Assembly: GCA_028227525.1 (NCBI GenBank)
Contig: JAOJAE010000002.1
Location: forward strand, 1 to 64,000
Length of the DNA: 64,000 nucleotides
Direction of reading: 5' to 3'
Source: Candidatus Pelagibacter sp.
GTDB taxonomy: Bacteria; Pseudomonadota; Alphaproteobacteria; Pelagibacterales; Pelagibacteraceae
The notes below the pieces were generated by a model. The model was not told the DNA's origin. It made no database searches and saw only the letters and a list, made by a program, of their open reading frames with translations. Below are positions 30,586 to 38,604 of this stretch, piece by piece (the first letter of the stretch is position 1; each line of letters starts with the position of its first letter). Position numbers and translations under genes: made by a program.

Positions 30586-30612
30586 AAAAAAAAAGGGGGT
30601 TTTTCAACCCCC
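30586..30612 (-). terminator. Intrinsic terminator between dctP and dctQ
   Basis: Read on the minus strand: GGGGG, TTGAAAAA, CCCCC, then nine T residues. The G5/C5 stem is at 30595-30612 and the T-run at 30586-30594. This is a textbook intrinsic terminator placed inside an operon, so it should act as a partial terminator that leaves more dctP than dctQM transcript. Confidence 0.85.
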
Positions 30613-30636
30613 TCTTCTAAATTAATTTAAAGTTAA

Positions 30637-31794
30637 TTAAATTTTAACTTTTCCAATTGGACCAAACTCATTTTCATAAGCTAATTTATAGTTCGGTTGA
30701 TTCATCAACAGATACTTCATAGTTCTCTTAGCGTATGCTTTTTGCGAGTCTACTACTTTCTTAAAGAAAGCATCTTTTCCAGAGAACTCAGCAATGATTT
30801 TATCCCAACCTTTTAACTGTTCTGCTAGGATAGCATCAGATGTTTGGTATACATTCACTTTGTGCTCATTCATCAGCTTAGCTAAATCTTGTGAATATCT
30901 AACTAGTGCTTTGAAGTAGTTATCTGAGTTTGCGGCATAAGCAGCATTTCTCAAGATAGCTTGATGAGCAGGTGAAAGGCTATTCAGTCTCTTAGTGTTC
31001 ATAGGAATTTCGAACATTTCCTGAGATTGGTGGAAACTTCCTAAGTGATAGTGTTTAGAGACATCTTGCATTCCAAACTGTGAGTCTGATGTTGGGTTGT
31101 TAAACTCAGCAGCATCAATCAAACCAGTTTTCATAGCTGGTTGGATTTCACCACCTGGTAATTGTCTTACGACCATTCCCATAGCAGTTAAAACGTTAGT
31201 CGCAAGACCAACTGTTCTATACTTCATACCTTTAACATCAGATACTTTAGTTACATTCTTTTTAAACCAACCAAATGGTTGAGCTGGCATAGGCATATGG
31301 AAGAAACCAGTGTAGTTGAATCCTACACTTTTAACTGCTTCTTCGTATAATGCTCTTCCTCCACCATACTCCATCCATCCCATAACTTCTTGAGATGACA
31401 TTCCGTATGAAGGACCAGTTCCAAAAAGTGAAGCTGCAGCATTTTTTCCATACCAATATGCAGTCACCCAGTGACCCATATCAACTACGCCTGAACTTAC
31501 TGCTTGTCCAATTTCTGAAGTTTTTACAATTGCTCCAACAGGCTGAAGATCAATTTTTAGTTCTCCTCCTGACATGTCGCTAACCATTTTTGCGTAATCT
31601 CCTGCCATTTCAAAAAAGATGTTAGCGCCAGAAGGCCAAGCTGCTTGCATCTTTAAAGTTAATGGAGCACCAAAAGCTACATTTGGCATTGCTACAGCTG
31701 TCGCTGCTGCTGCACCTGTTGCTGCTGCTGCTTTGAAGAACTTACGTCTTGAAGGTGTTTTGTTAGCCTTCAATGATTTCTTTTCTTTAATCAT
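30637..31794 (-). CDS. dctP: TRAP transporter substrate-binding protein, twin-arginine signal
   Basis: Periplasmic binding protein of 385 residues. The N-terminus has a twin-arginine motif SRRKFFKAA (residues 15-23) and an Ala-rich stretch with cleavage after AFGA, so it is exported folded. Sequence is of the TakP/2-oxoacid type: MQAAWPSGANIF near the start, the carboxylate-binding arginine in KYRTVGLA (about 193) and DAAEFNNPT (about 228), where TakP has Glu-Trp. A strong AGGAG site precedes the ATG. Substrate likely an organic acid; not proven. Confidence 0.92.
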   Translation of the reverse strand: MIKEKKSLKANKTPSRRKFFKAAAATGAAAATAVAMPNVAFGAPLTLKMQAAWPSGANIFFEMAGDYAKMVSDMSGGELKIDLQPVGAIVKTSEIGQAVSSGVVDMGHWVTAYWYGKNAAASLFGTGPSYGMSSQEVMGWMEYGGGRALYEEAVKSVGFNYTGFFHMPMPAQPFGWFKKNVTKVSDVKGMKYRTVGLATNVLTAMGMVVRQLPGGEIQPAMKTGLIDAAEFNNPTSDSQFGMQDVSKHYHLGSFHQSQEMFEIPMNTKRLNSLSPAHQAILRNAAYAANSDNYFKALVRYSQDLAKLMNEHKVNVYQTSDAILAEQLKGWDKIIAEFSGKDAFFKKVVDSQKAYAKRTMKYLLMNQPNYKLAYENEFGPIGKVKI

Positions 31795-31890
31795 TATTAC
31801 TCCTATAGTTGTTAATTAACTTCTCAATTTAAGCACAAAATTTAATTAGAGTCATTCTAAATAGGTGTACAGATTGCCACTTATAGCCTT

Positions 31891-31896
31891 ATTATA
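31891..31896 (-). promoter_or_regulatory. Candidate -10 of the dctP promoter
   Basis: On the minus strand the gap between the ABC and TRAP operons reads TATAAT at 31896-31891, with another TATAAT 18 bases further upstream (31919-31914). No good -35 is seen. A leader of about 90 bases before dctP would follow, ending in ATAGGAGTAATA. The rest of the 120-base spacer shows only a GTTAATTAAC palindrome. Confidence 0.4.
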
Positions 31897-31914
31897 CAAT
31901 CCTAGGTGGTACTA

Positions 31915-32988
31915 TTATATTAATTTATCATTTTCATATACGCAGCATTTTTCAGCTGGAATATGTAATCTAACATTACTTGATGGTACTTCAGTTTCTC
32001 TATTAATTTTAGATTTAATAATAAGATTTCCCATTTTAGCAGTTAATAATTTGTAGTTTCCTAAGTCTTCGACTTTATCTACATCTACATTTAATGAGTT
32101 TTCTGTTTGATCGTTAGCAATCTTGATAAATTCAGATCTAATTCCCAATTTAATCTTTTTATCTTTTAAATTTGTTAAATTAGTATTTGTTTTAATTATA
32201 GTATCATTAATTTTGACACTATCATTTGAGATTGCAACGGTCTCAAATAAATTCATTGCTGGTGAACCAATAAAATAACCAACAAAAGTAGTATTAGGTC
32301 TTTCAAATAGTTCTTTTGGTGTTCCAGCTTGAACAACTTCACCTTCACTCATAACTATTATGTTATCAGCAAAAGTCATGGCTTCGTTTTGGTCGTGAGT
32401 TACATAAACTAGTGTTGTTTTAAACTCCTCATTGATCTCTTTAAGCTTTCTTCTTAATCTAAATTTTAGATCAGGGTCGATCACTGTTAATGGCTCATCC
32501 ATTAAAACTGCCGCCACATCTTCTCTAACTAATCCCCTTCCAAGAGATATTAATTGTTTTTGGTCTGCAGTTAATTTTCTTGCAGGTGAATTTAAAAAAG
32601 ACTCTAAATTTAAAGTATCAGCAACAGATTTAACTCTTTCATCAATTTTATCTTTTGAAAAATCTCTACATTTTAAAGGAAAGGCTAAATTTTCATAAAC
32701 TGTCATTGTGTTGTAAATTACTGGAAATTGAAAAACTTGAGCTATATTTCTGCTTTCAGTTTTTAAGTCAGTTACATCTTTATCATCAAATAATATGTTT
32801 CCCGCAGAAGGTCTAACTAAACCAGATACAATATTTAACATCGTTGTTTTTCCACATCCTGAAGGTCCTAGAATTGCGTATCTTTTTCCATTTTCCCAAG
32901 TCATAGAAAATGGATTTAATGCATAAACAGGATTTGGATCATTTGGATTATATGAATGAGAAATATTATTTAAATCAATTTTAGACAT
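31915..32988 (-). CDS. ABC transporter ATPase, GlpT-like half with degenerate signature
   Basis: 357 residues from the ATG at 32988, which has GGAGG 7 bases upstream; an upstream in-frame TTG at 33000 would destroy that site. Walker A is canonical (GPSGCGKTT, about 35), switch histidine present (VYVTHDQNEAM), but the signature reads LTADQ instead of LSGGQ. C-terminal TOBE-like domain from about 240. With its partner at 32981 it resembles the GlpS/GlpT pair of rhizobial glycerol importers. Last gene of the operon. Confidence 0.88.
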   Translation of the reverse strand: MSKIDLNNISHSYNPNDPNPVYALNPFSMTWENGKRYAILGPSGCGKTTMLNIVSGLVRPSAGNILFDDKDVTDLKTESRNIAQVFQFPVIYNTMTVYENLAFPLKCRDFSKDKIDERVKSVADTLNLESFLNSPARKLTADQKQLISLGRGLVREDVAAVLMDEPLTVIDPDLKFRLRRKLKEINEEFKTTLVYVTHDQNEAMTFADNIIVMSEGEVVQAGTPKELFERPNTTFVGYFIGSPAMNLFETVAISNDSVKINDTIIKTNTNLTNLKDKKIKLGIRSEFIKIANDQTENSLNVDVDKVEDLGNYKLLTAKMGNLIIKSKINRETEVPSSNVRLHIPAEKCCVYENDKLI

Positions 32989-34060
32989 ATGAACCTCCAA
33001 ATGGTGAGGAAGCTAATATTCCACTTTCTTCAAATGCATAAAGTTTATTAATATTAAAATCAATTTTTACCTTGTCATGAATATTAAAATTCATAACTTC
33101 TTCTATTGAAGTTATAATTTTTGCACTTCCTCTTGTAAGATGAAGTAAAGTTTCTGAACCACTAATTTCAGCTAATTCTACTTCGAATTCAAAACCTTTA
33201 TCACTTAATTCAATATCAGAAGCTCTAATACCTAAATTAAAATTTTTATCTTTTATGTTAGATAGATGATTTGGAATATCTATTTCTATTCCTTCAAATT
33301 TAATTTTGTTAGAATCTATATTGGTTTTTAAAATATTCATTGGAGGATCATTAGAAATTTCTGCAACTTTTAATGTCTTTGGGTTTTCAAAAATTTCTTT
33401 TGCAGGCCCAACTTGTAAAACTTTTCCCTCATCAAGAACAATTACTTCGCCATTAAGCTCCATAGCTTCTCTCGGATCTGTTGTTGAAAATATAACAATG
33501 CTCTCTTCTGATAAACCTTGTGAAAAAATATTTTTAAATTCTTCTCTTAACTGTTCTCTTAATTTGTAATCTAAATTCACCAATGGCTCATCTAGAAGTA
33601 AAATCTTTGCATTCTTTACCAAAGATCTCGCTAGAGAAACTCTTTGCTGTTGACCACCTGATAATTCTTGAATTTTTCTTTTTTCGTAACCCTCTAGACC
33701 AACTGATTTGAGAGATTTTAAAACTACATCATTTATTTCATGATTGTCTATTTTCCTTTGTTTAAGCGGGAAAGCGACGTTCTCAAAAACATTAAGGTGA
33801 GGATAATTAATAAATTGCTGATAAACCATTGCTATATTTCTTTCCCAGACCGGAACTTTTAAAAAATCCTTATCTTCAAATTGCATTTCACCTTTATCTG
33901 GAGTTAATAACCCAGCTATAGTTTTCAATAATGTTGTTTTCCCCGATAAAGTTCTTCCAAGAATGGTATAAATATTTCCTTTTTTGAAATTAAAGGATAC
34001 TTCGTTTAAATGAAATTGTTCATCTGGTTTATATGATAAATTCTCAGCAATTAAATTCAT
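32981..34060 (-). CDS. ABC transporter ATPase, GlpS-like half with variant Walker A
   Basis: 359 residues. The signature is perfect (LSGGQQQRVSLARSL, about 133) and Walker B is LLLDEPLVNLD, but Walker A reads GRTLSGKTT, with Leu in place of the usual fourth glycine, and the switch histidine is replaced (FSTTDPREAM). These are the reverse defects of the partner at 31915. TOBE-like C-terminal region from about 240. Coupled to the permease upstream by TAATG and to the partner by an 8-base overlap. Confidence 0.88.
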   Translation of the reverse strand: MNLIAENLSYKPDEQFHLNEVSFNFKKGNIYTILGRTLSGKTTLLKTIAGLLTPDKGEMQFEDKDFLKVPVWERNIAMVYQQFINYPHLNVFENVAFPLKQRKIDNHEINDVVLKSLKSVGLEGYEKRKIQELSGGQQQRVSLARSLVKNAKILLLDEPLVNLDYKLREQLREEFKNIFSQGLSEESIVIFSTTDPREAMELNGEVIVLDEGKVLQVGPAKEIFENPKTLKVAEISNDPPMNILKTNIDSNKIKFEGIEIDIPNHLSNIKDKNFNLGIRASDIELSDKGFEFEVELAEISGSETLLHLTRGSAKIITSIEEVMNFNIHDKVKIDFNINKLYAFEESGILASSPFGGSYV

Positions 34061-34908
34061 TACTTAATAGCTCCTGACAAATTTCCTTTGGATAAGTATC
34101 TTTCTACAATAAATGCAACTATTATTAATGGAGCTACTGACACTAAAGCAGAAGCAGATAAACTCCACCAGGGTGTTATGGATGAATTTAAGGCTACAAT
34201 TTTAACTGGTAATAACTGTACTTCTGTAAAAGTTAATATGAATGCAAAGAAAAAATCAATCCAGCCAAATATGATACAAAACATTCCAGCAACAATTAAG
34301 CCTGGTACTGAATTAGGTAAAACTACTTTAAAAAATGCTTGATAAGGATTACATCCATCAATTAATGCTGTTTCGTCAATTTCTCTTGGAACTTTATTAA
34401 AAAAATCGACCATAATCCAAACTGCAATTGGCATTAGTAAAACGATATAAACAACTATTAATCCAATTAAACTATCTAATAGATCAATTGCACCTAAGAA
34501 TAAAAAAAATGGAATTGATAAAACAATTGGTGGCATAATTCTTTGCGAAATAAAGAAAAATGTAATGTCATTATTTTTTACAAAACCAGCCTTAAATGTA
34601 AATCTAGAAAGCGCATAAGCAGAAAGAGTACCAAGCACAATACTAATAAGACTTGCAGTGCAGGTTACAAACAAACTATTAAAATAAGGTTCAATAATAT
34701 CAACCCCACCATTTGCAGGAGATTTAATTAGGACTTTCCAACCTTCTAATTTTGGTTCAAAATCAACCCAAGGAATATAGGTTGCGCCTCCATTCACTGA
34801 ATTAAAATCTTTAAAAGAAGTTGTAAGAGCCCAAAGAAAAGGTGCTACTACAAAAACTGTCCAAATTGTTATGAAAGAATATTTTAAAAATTTGTATAAT
34901 TTTCCCAT
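34060..34908 (-). CDS. ABC transporter permease (MalG/UgpE type)
   Basis: 282 residues, six membrane helices. The EAA loop that docks on the ATPase is EIDETALIDGCNPYQAFFKVVLP (split here: EIDETALIDGCNP then YQAFFKVVLP), near residue 190. An N-terminal helix followed by ALTTSFKDFNSVN is typical of the MalG-like half. Forms the channel with the permease at 34911. Two-base gap upstream and TAATG overlap downstream indicate one mRNA. Confidence 0.9.
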   Translation of the reverse strand: MGKLYKFLKYSFITIWTVFVVAPFLWALTTSFKDFNSVNGGATYIPWVDFEPKLEGWKVLIKSPANGGVDIIEPYFNSLFVTCTASLISIVLGTLSAYALSRFTFKAGFVKNNDITFFFISQRIMPPIVLSIPFFLFLGAIDLLDSLIGLIVVYIVLLMPIAVWIMVDFFNKVPREIDETALIDGCNPYQAFFKVVLPNSVPGLIVAGMFCIIFGWIDFFFAFILTFTEVQLLPVKIVALNSSITPWWSLSASALVSVAPLIIVAFIVERYLSKGNLSGAIK

Positions 34909-34910
34909 AT

Positions 34911-35771
34911 CTAATCTTTAAGTAATAATTTGGTTAATCCTTTTGCAATAAAAGTTAAGCTTATGATCATAATAATTAAATAAGTGAATGACATTGAGGC
35001 TGCATAACCCATCTGAAACTCTCTTAATCCCTTAATAAAAATATAAAAACTAGAAGTTTCAGTCGATGTACCTGGGCCTCCTGAGGTCAAAACATAAACT
35101 GTATCCATTATTTTTGAGGCTTCAATTAATCTAATAATAATTGCTCCAATTGAAATTGGTGCCATCAAAGGAAATGTCACATAAATAAACTTTCTTATTG
35201 GGCTCGCACCATCAATAGCTGCTGCCAAAAATGGCTCTTTTGGAAGTGACAAAAGGCCCGCCAATAACAGCAAAAACATAAATGGTGTCCATTGCCAAAC
35301 TTCAACAATTATAACAGTAATTTTTGCCAATGTAGGGTCTGTAAGCCATTTGGGAGACATTCCAAAATTTGATAAAATGTCGTTTACGGGACCTAAAGAC
35401 TCGTGAAAAAAAGTTCTCCAAATAACAGTCATGATCACTGGTGTGGTCATCATTGGGATTAGAAACAATACTCTAAAAAATCTTTGAAATTTAATATCCT
35501 TCCAAACCATGTGAGCTAAAGCAAATCCAATTACATACTGAAGAATGACTGTAGTAACAGATAAAAAACTTAATCTTAAAAATGATTGCCAGAATCTTGG
35601 GTCGTCTGTAAATAATCTAATATAGTTTTCAAGGCCTATAAAATTTAAACCGTTATAACTATTCCATCCAGATAAGCTCAAACGTACTACAAAAATTATT
35701 GGGAATATTAGTATTCCAATTAAAACAAATAATCCTGGAAATAAAAAGACGTATTTATGTTTAAAGTTCAT
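34911..35771 (-). CDS. ABC transporter permease (MalF/UgpA type)
   Basis: 286 residues from the ATG at 35771 (MNFKHKYVFLFPG). The frame reaches 35807, but the extra codons lie in the hairpin at 35796-35820 and would give a hydrophilic leader not typical of the family, so I use the inner start. Six membrane helices; EAA-type loop around FLAAAIDGASPIRKFIYVTFP near residue 185. Pairs with the MalG-type permease downstream. First gene after the binding protein. Confidence 0.9.
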   Translation of the reverse strand: MNFKHKYVFLFPGLFVLIGILIFPIIFVVRLSLSGWNSYNGLNFIGLENYIRLFTDDPRFWQSFLRLSFLSVTTVILQYVIGFALAHMVWKDIKFQRFFRVLFLIPMMTTPVIMTVIWRTFFHESLGPVNDILSNFGMSPKWLTDPTLAKITVIIVEVWQWTPFMFLLLLAGLLSLPKEPFLAAAIDGASPIRKFIYVTFPLMAPISIGAIIIRLIEASKIMDTVYVLTSGGPGTSTETSSFYIFIKGLREFQMGYAASMSFTYLIIMIISLTFIAKGLTKLLLKD

Positions 35772-35795
35772 TCTTTCGAAATTGAGTTTTATTAA

Positions 35796-35820
35796 ATGTG
35801 GCCACAAATAGTGGCCACAT
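35796..35820 (-). promoter_or_regulatory. RNA hairpin between binding-protein and permease genes
   Basis: A perfect 10-bp stem (ATGTGGCCAC / GTGGCCACAT) with a 5-base loop. On the minus strand it is followed only by TTTAATAAAA, so it is a weak terminator at best. Its position just after the binding-protein stop fits a 3' mRNA-stabilising or partial-termination role that raises binding-protein output. Confidence 0.7.
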
Positions 35821-35836
35821 AATAATTAAGTTATCT

Positions 35837-37375
35837 TTATAACTTGTTATCTTCCATTTTAACACCAACAGCGTAGTCTTCTTGAACGTTTTTCTTACCT
35901 ACTCTGTTAACAATTGCTTCCCATTCTTTAGCTACTTCATCTAAAGCTTCTTGCGGAGACAATTGTCCTGCAAGTGCTTTTGAAGTTCCTGTAGCAACTG
36001 CACTAGTGAACTCAAATACACCTCTTACTCTTAAAGGGAAAACTCTGTTTTTACTTTTTTCCATATCTTTAAGTGTTTTAGTGTAACTGTTAGCAATCTC
36101 TGGATCCCAACCCATGGTATCTATATAAAGTTTTGGATCAAAGTCAGAGTTTTTAAATGGGTTAACACCAAAGTTACCAATAGCTAGGTCAGCTTGGTGG
36201 TTTGCTCCGTTAGAGAAAAAACATAGATAGTCAAATGCCATCTCTTGTACTTTACTCTTCTTAGCAACTCCAACTGCCCAACCCCATACAATATATGGTG
36301 CTTGGTTATATTGGTTTTCCCATTTACCAGTTACTCTATTCCAAACTTTATCTGCGCCTGGAAGGGGAGCTGTTCCTACTTTATTTTTAATAGGACTGTC
36401 ATCTTGCATCGCTGCAATGAAAGCATCATCCCATGAAAAACTAAATAAAGTTTGACCACCACCAAATGATCCAATTTCATCACCTAGTCCAAAGTTAATT
36501 CCTCCAGGAGGAACGTACTTAGTAGCCTCAACCCAATCACCTAAAGCTTCAACAAAACCTGGATTGTTGATATTTGGTTTCATAGTTTCTAAATCAAAAA
36601 AGAAACCACCTGGAGTTCTTGGATTTTTAGCATACGCTACTGATCTACTGAAAAAAGCTGCAAACATTAAGTCATCTTTTTTCATAACTTCAGCTGAACC
36701 GTATTCTTTTTCTCCATCTCCATCCCAGTCCCAATCGTTAAAGTACTTGGCCATTTCGCCATACTCTTTCCATGTTCTTGGAACTCTTAACTCTTTACCA
36801 GTATCTGCTTTGTATTTTTTTTGCATTTCAGGATTATCTATTACGTCTTTTCTGTATTTTAGATAATGTCTGTCGCCATCAACTGGGTATTGATACATAG
36901 TTCCATCCCAAGAAGAAACACCAACATGAGATTTAGTTACATCTTTCATCTCAACTGTATTGATATATTGTTTAGGAACTGGTGCTAAGTATTGTCTCCA
37001 GTCATTAATAAAGTTAGAAAAACCAAATACGATATCGTATGGAGCTTGACCAGCTTTAAAAGGAACCATGGCTTTTGCATACAAATCACCTGCTGGTGTA
37101 TGAGTTACATCAACTTTTGCTCCTGTTAGTTTTGCAAACTGTTCAGCATGAAGAGCTGTAGGCTGTCCGATTACTGGAACTGCGTGCGTATTTATTTTAA
37201 GAGTTTTTCCTTTATAATTTTTCTTAGAAATTTTTTCGTAAGAACAATCACCTGGAATATCTCCCGTAGCCTTGATATGTGGAAATTGATCACTCCACTT
37301 ATCGGCATATGCCATAGGGCTAAATATCAAAACTCCTGATATGATAGCACTTAGACAAGTTTTAGTTATTTTCAT
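35837..37375 (-). CDS. ABC transporter extracellular solute-binding protein
   Basis: About 512 residues, large for a family 1 binding protein (usual 400-450). Start at the ATG at 37375 with AGAGAGG upstream, rather than the GTG at 37381. Sec signal peptide (MKITKTCLSAIISGVLIFSPMAYA split by cleavage after AYA, residues 1-24). Mature protein has SBP1 features such as GQAPYDIVFGFSNFINDW and FDYLCFFSNGANHQADLAIG. Size and the paired unlike ATPases recall GlpV of glycerol importers. Substrate (polyol or sugar) is inferred; follows the alcohol dehydrogenase by 22 bases. Confidence 0.88.
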   Translation of the reverse strand: MKITKTCLSAIISGVLIFSPMAYADKWSDQFPHIKATGDIPGDCSYEKISKKNYKGKTLKINTHAVPVIGQPTALHAEQFAKLTGAKVDVTHTPAGDLYAKAMVPFKAGQAPYDIVFGFSNFINDWRQYLAPVPKQYINTVEMKDVTKSHVGVSSWDGTMYQYPVDGDRHYLKYRKDVIDNPEMQKKYKADTGKELRVPRTWKEYGEMAKYFNDWDWDGDGEKEYGSAEVMKKDDLMFAAFFSRSVAYAKNPRTPGGFFFDLETMKPNINNPGFVEALGDWVEATKYVPPGGINFGLGDEIGSFGGGQTLFSFSWDDAFIAAMQDDSPIKNKVGTAPLPGADKVWNRVTGKWENQYNQAPYIVWGWAVGVAKKSKVQEMAFDYLCFFSNGANHQADLAIGNFGVNPFKNSDFDPKLYIDTMGWDPEIANSYTKTLKDMEKSKNRVFPLRVRGVFEFTSAVATGTSKALAGQLSPQEALDEVAKEWEAIVNRVGKKNVQEDYAVGVKMEDNKL

Positions 37376-37397
37376 TTTCACCTCTCTCTATTTATTA

Positions 37398-38459
37398 TTA
37401 CGGAACTAAAACAGCTCGTCCCTTAACCTTACCTTCGTTAAGATCATGAAGCGCTTTATTAGCATCGCCTAATTTATATTCTTGCATGGATAGCTTAACC
37501 AAACCTTTGTTAGCTAATTCCATAAGTTCATATAACTCAGACCACGTTCCCACTAAATTTCCTATTATGTTTTTTTCTGAAATGATTACATCAACAGCTA
37601 GGATTTTAATTTCCTCCCCGTAGCCAACGATATAATAAAATCCACCACCTGAAGTCATGTCTAGTCCCATTTTTGTAGAACCATGTTCTCCAACAAAATC
37701 GATAACAGCTTCAGCACCTTTGCCTTTAGTAAGCTCTAGCACTCTCTCATTTTCGTTTCCATCGATAAGAACGCCTTCATCACCACCTAAGGCCATAGCA
37801 TGATCTAATGCTGCTTTAGATTTTTCAACAATAATAATATTTGCTGCACACATTGCTCTTAAACATTGAATTGCAATATGTCCTAATCCACCAGCACCAA
37901 TAATCACACAACTTTGACCTGGCAATAAATGTCTAGTTGCTTTTTTAACAACTCGATAAGCTGTTAAACCTGCATCTGAGAAAGGTGCCACATCTTTAGG
38001 TGCCAATACTGTAGGTAACTTAATTAAGTTACGTACACTTGTCTTTAGCAATTCAGCATAACCACCTTCTTTAATATTTAAACCTGGAAATGCTCCTTCT
38101 TCAGCATGTTGGTCTAAACCTCTTCGGCAACTTAAACATGTGCCATCAGTTCCTGAAATAATTGGATGCAAGATTACAGGATCACCTTTTTTATATCCAA
38201 CCACATCTTTTCCTACTTCTTCAACCCATCCAGCATTTTCATGACCCATAACCATAGGCAGTAAATCTCCTTTAGGATCTTGAATATGTTTCCAAACACC
38301 TTCAACAATGTGTAAGTCAGTTCTGCAAACTCCTGCAGCACCAATTTTAACAATCACATCTGATGATTTTTCCAACTTTGGTTCTGGCATTTCTTGTTCT
38401 GTAACCCAGACTTTTTCTTTCATTTCTGGATCATACTTATGTAAAACTTGTGCCTTCAT
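37398..38459 (-). CDS. Zinc-type alcohol dehydrogenase (MDR family)
   Basis: 353-residue medium-chain dehydrogenase. Catalytic zinc ligands are visible: cysteine in GVCRTDLH (about 45) and histidine-glutamate in MGHENAGW (about 73). The NAD site is VIIGAGGLGHIAIQ (about 184). The usual four-cysteine structural zinc lobe is incomplete: only CLSC remains, then RRGLDQHAEEG. First gene of the transporter operon, so it probably oxidises the imported polyol or alcohol. RBS GGAGAG precedes the ATG. Confidence 0.88.
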   Translation of the reverse strand: MKAQVLHKYDPEMKEKVWVTEQEMPEPKLEKSSDVIVKIGAAGVCRTDLHIVEGVWKHIQDPKGDLLPMVMGHENAGWVEEVGKDVVGYKKGDPVILHPIISGTDGTCLSCRRGLDQHAEEGAFPGLNIKEGGYAELLKTSVRNLIKLPTVLAPKDVAPFSDAGLTAYRVVKKATRHLLPGQSCVIIGAGGLGHIAIQCLRAMCAANIIIVEKSKAALDHAMALGGDEGVLIDGNENERVLELTKGKGAEAVIDFVGEHGSTKMGLDMTSGGGFYYIVGYGEEIKILAVDVIISEKNIIGNLVGTWSELYELMELANKGLVKLSMQEYKLGDANKALHDLNEGKVKGRAVLVP

Positions 38460-38493
38460 AATTTTTCTCTCCTAATCTATTTTCTCAAAGCTT

Positions 38494-38522
38494 ATTCAAC
38501 AGGTGGACTAAGTAATAGTCAA
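38494..38522 (-). promoter_or_regulatory. Candidate sigma-70 promoter of the adh-transporter operon
   Basis: Minus strand: -35 TTGACT at 38522-38517, 17-base spacer, -10 TTGAAT at 38499-38494, giving a start near 38487 and a 28-base leader. An ACAGGT motif (38499-38504) overlaps the -10 and its inverted copy ACCTGT is at 38559-38564, near the start of the divergent regulator. Confidence 0.5.
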
Positions 38523-38535
38523 CGCGACTCAAATA

Positions 38536-38552
38536 TGTTCAATAAATGTACA
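38536..38552. promoter_or_regulatory. Candidate operator, TGTTC-N7-GTACA
   Basis: An imperfect 17-bp inverted repeat in the divergent promoter region between the alcohol dehydrogenase and the AcoR-like regulator. It is centred about 57 bases upstream of the predicted adh start, a typical activator position. That the neighbouring regulator binds it is inferred from location. Confidence 0.4.
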
Positions 38553-38604
38553 AATACAACCTGTGGTTAGTTGTTTTGAGGTTTAAAGGCTCCTAAGATG
38601 AGAG

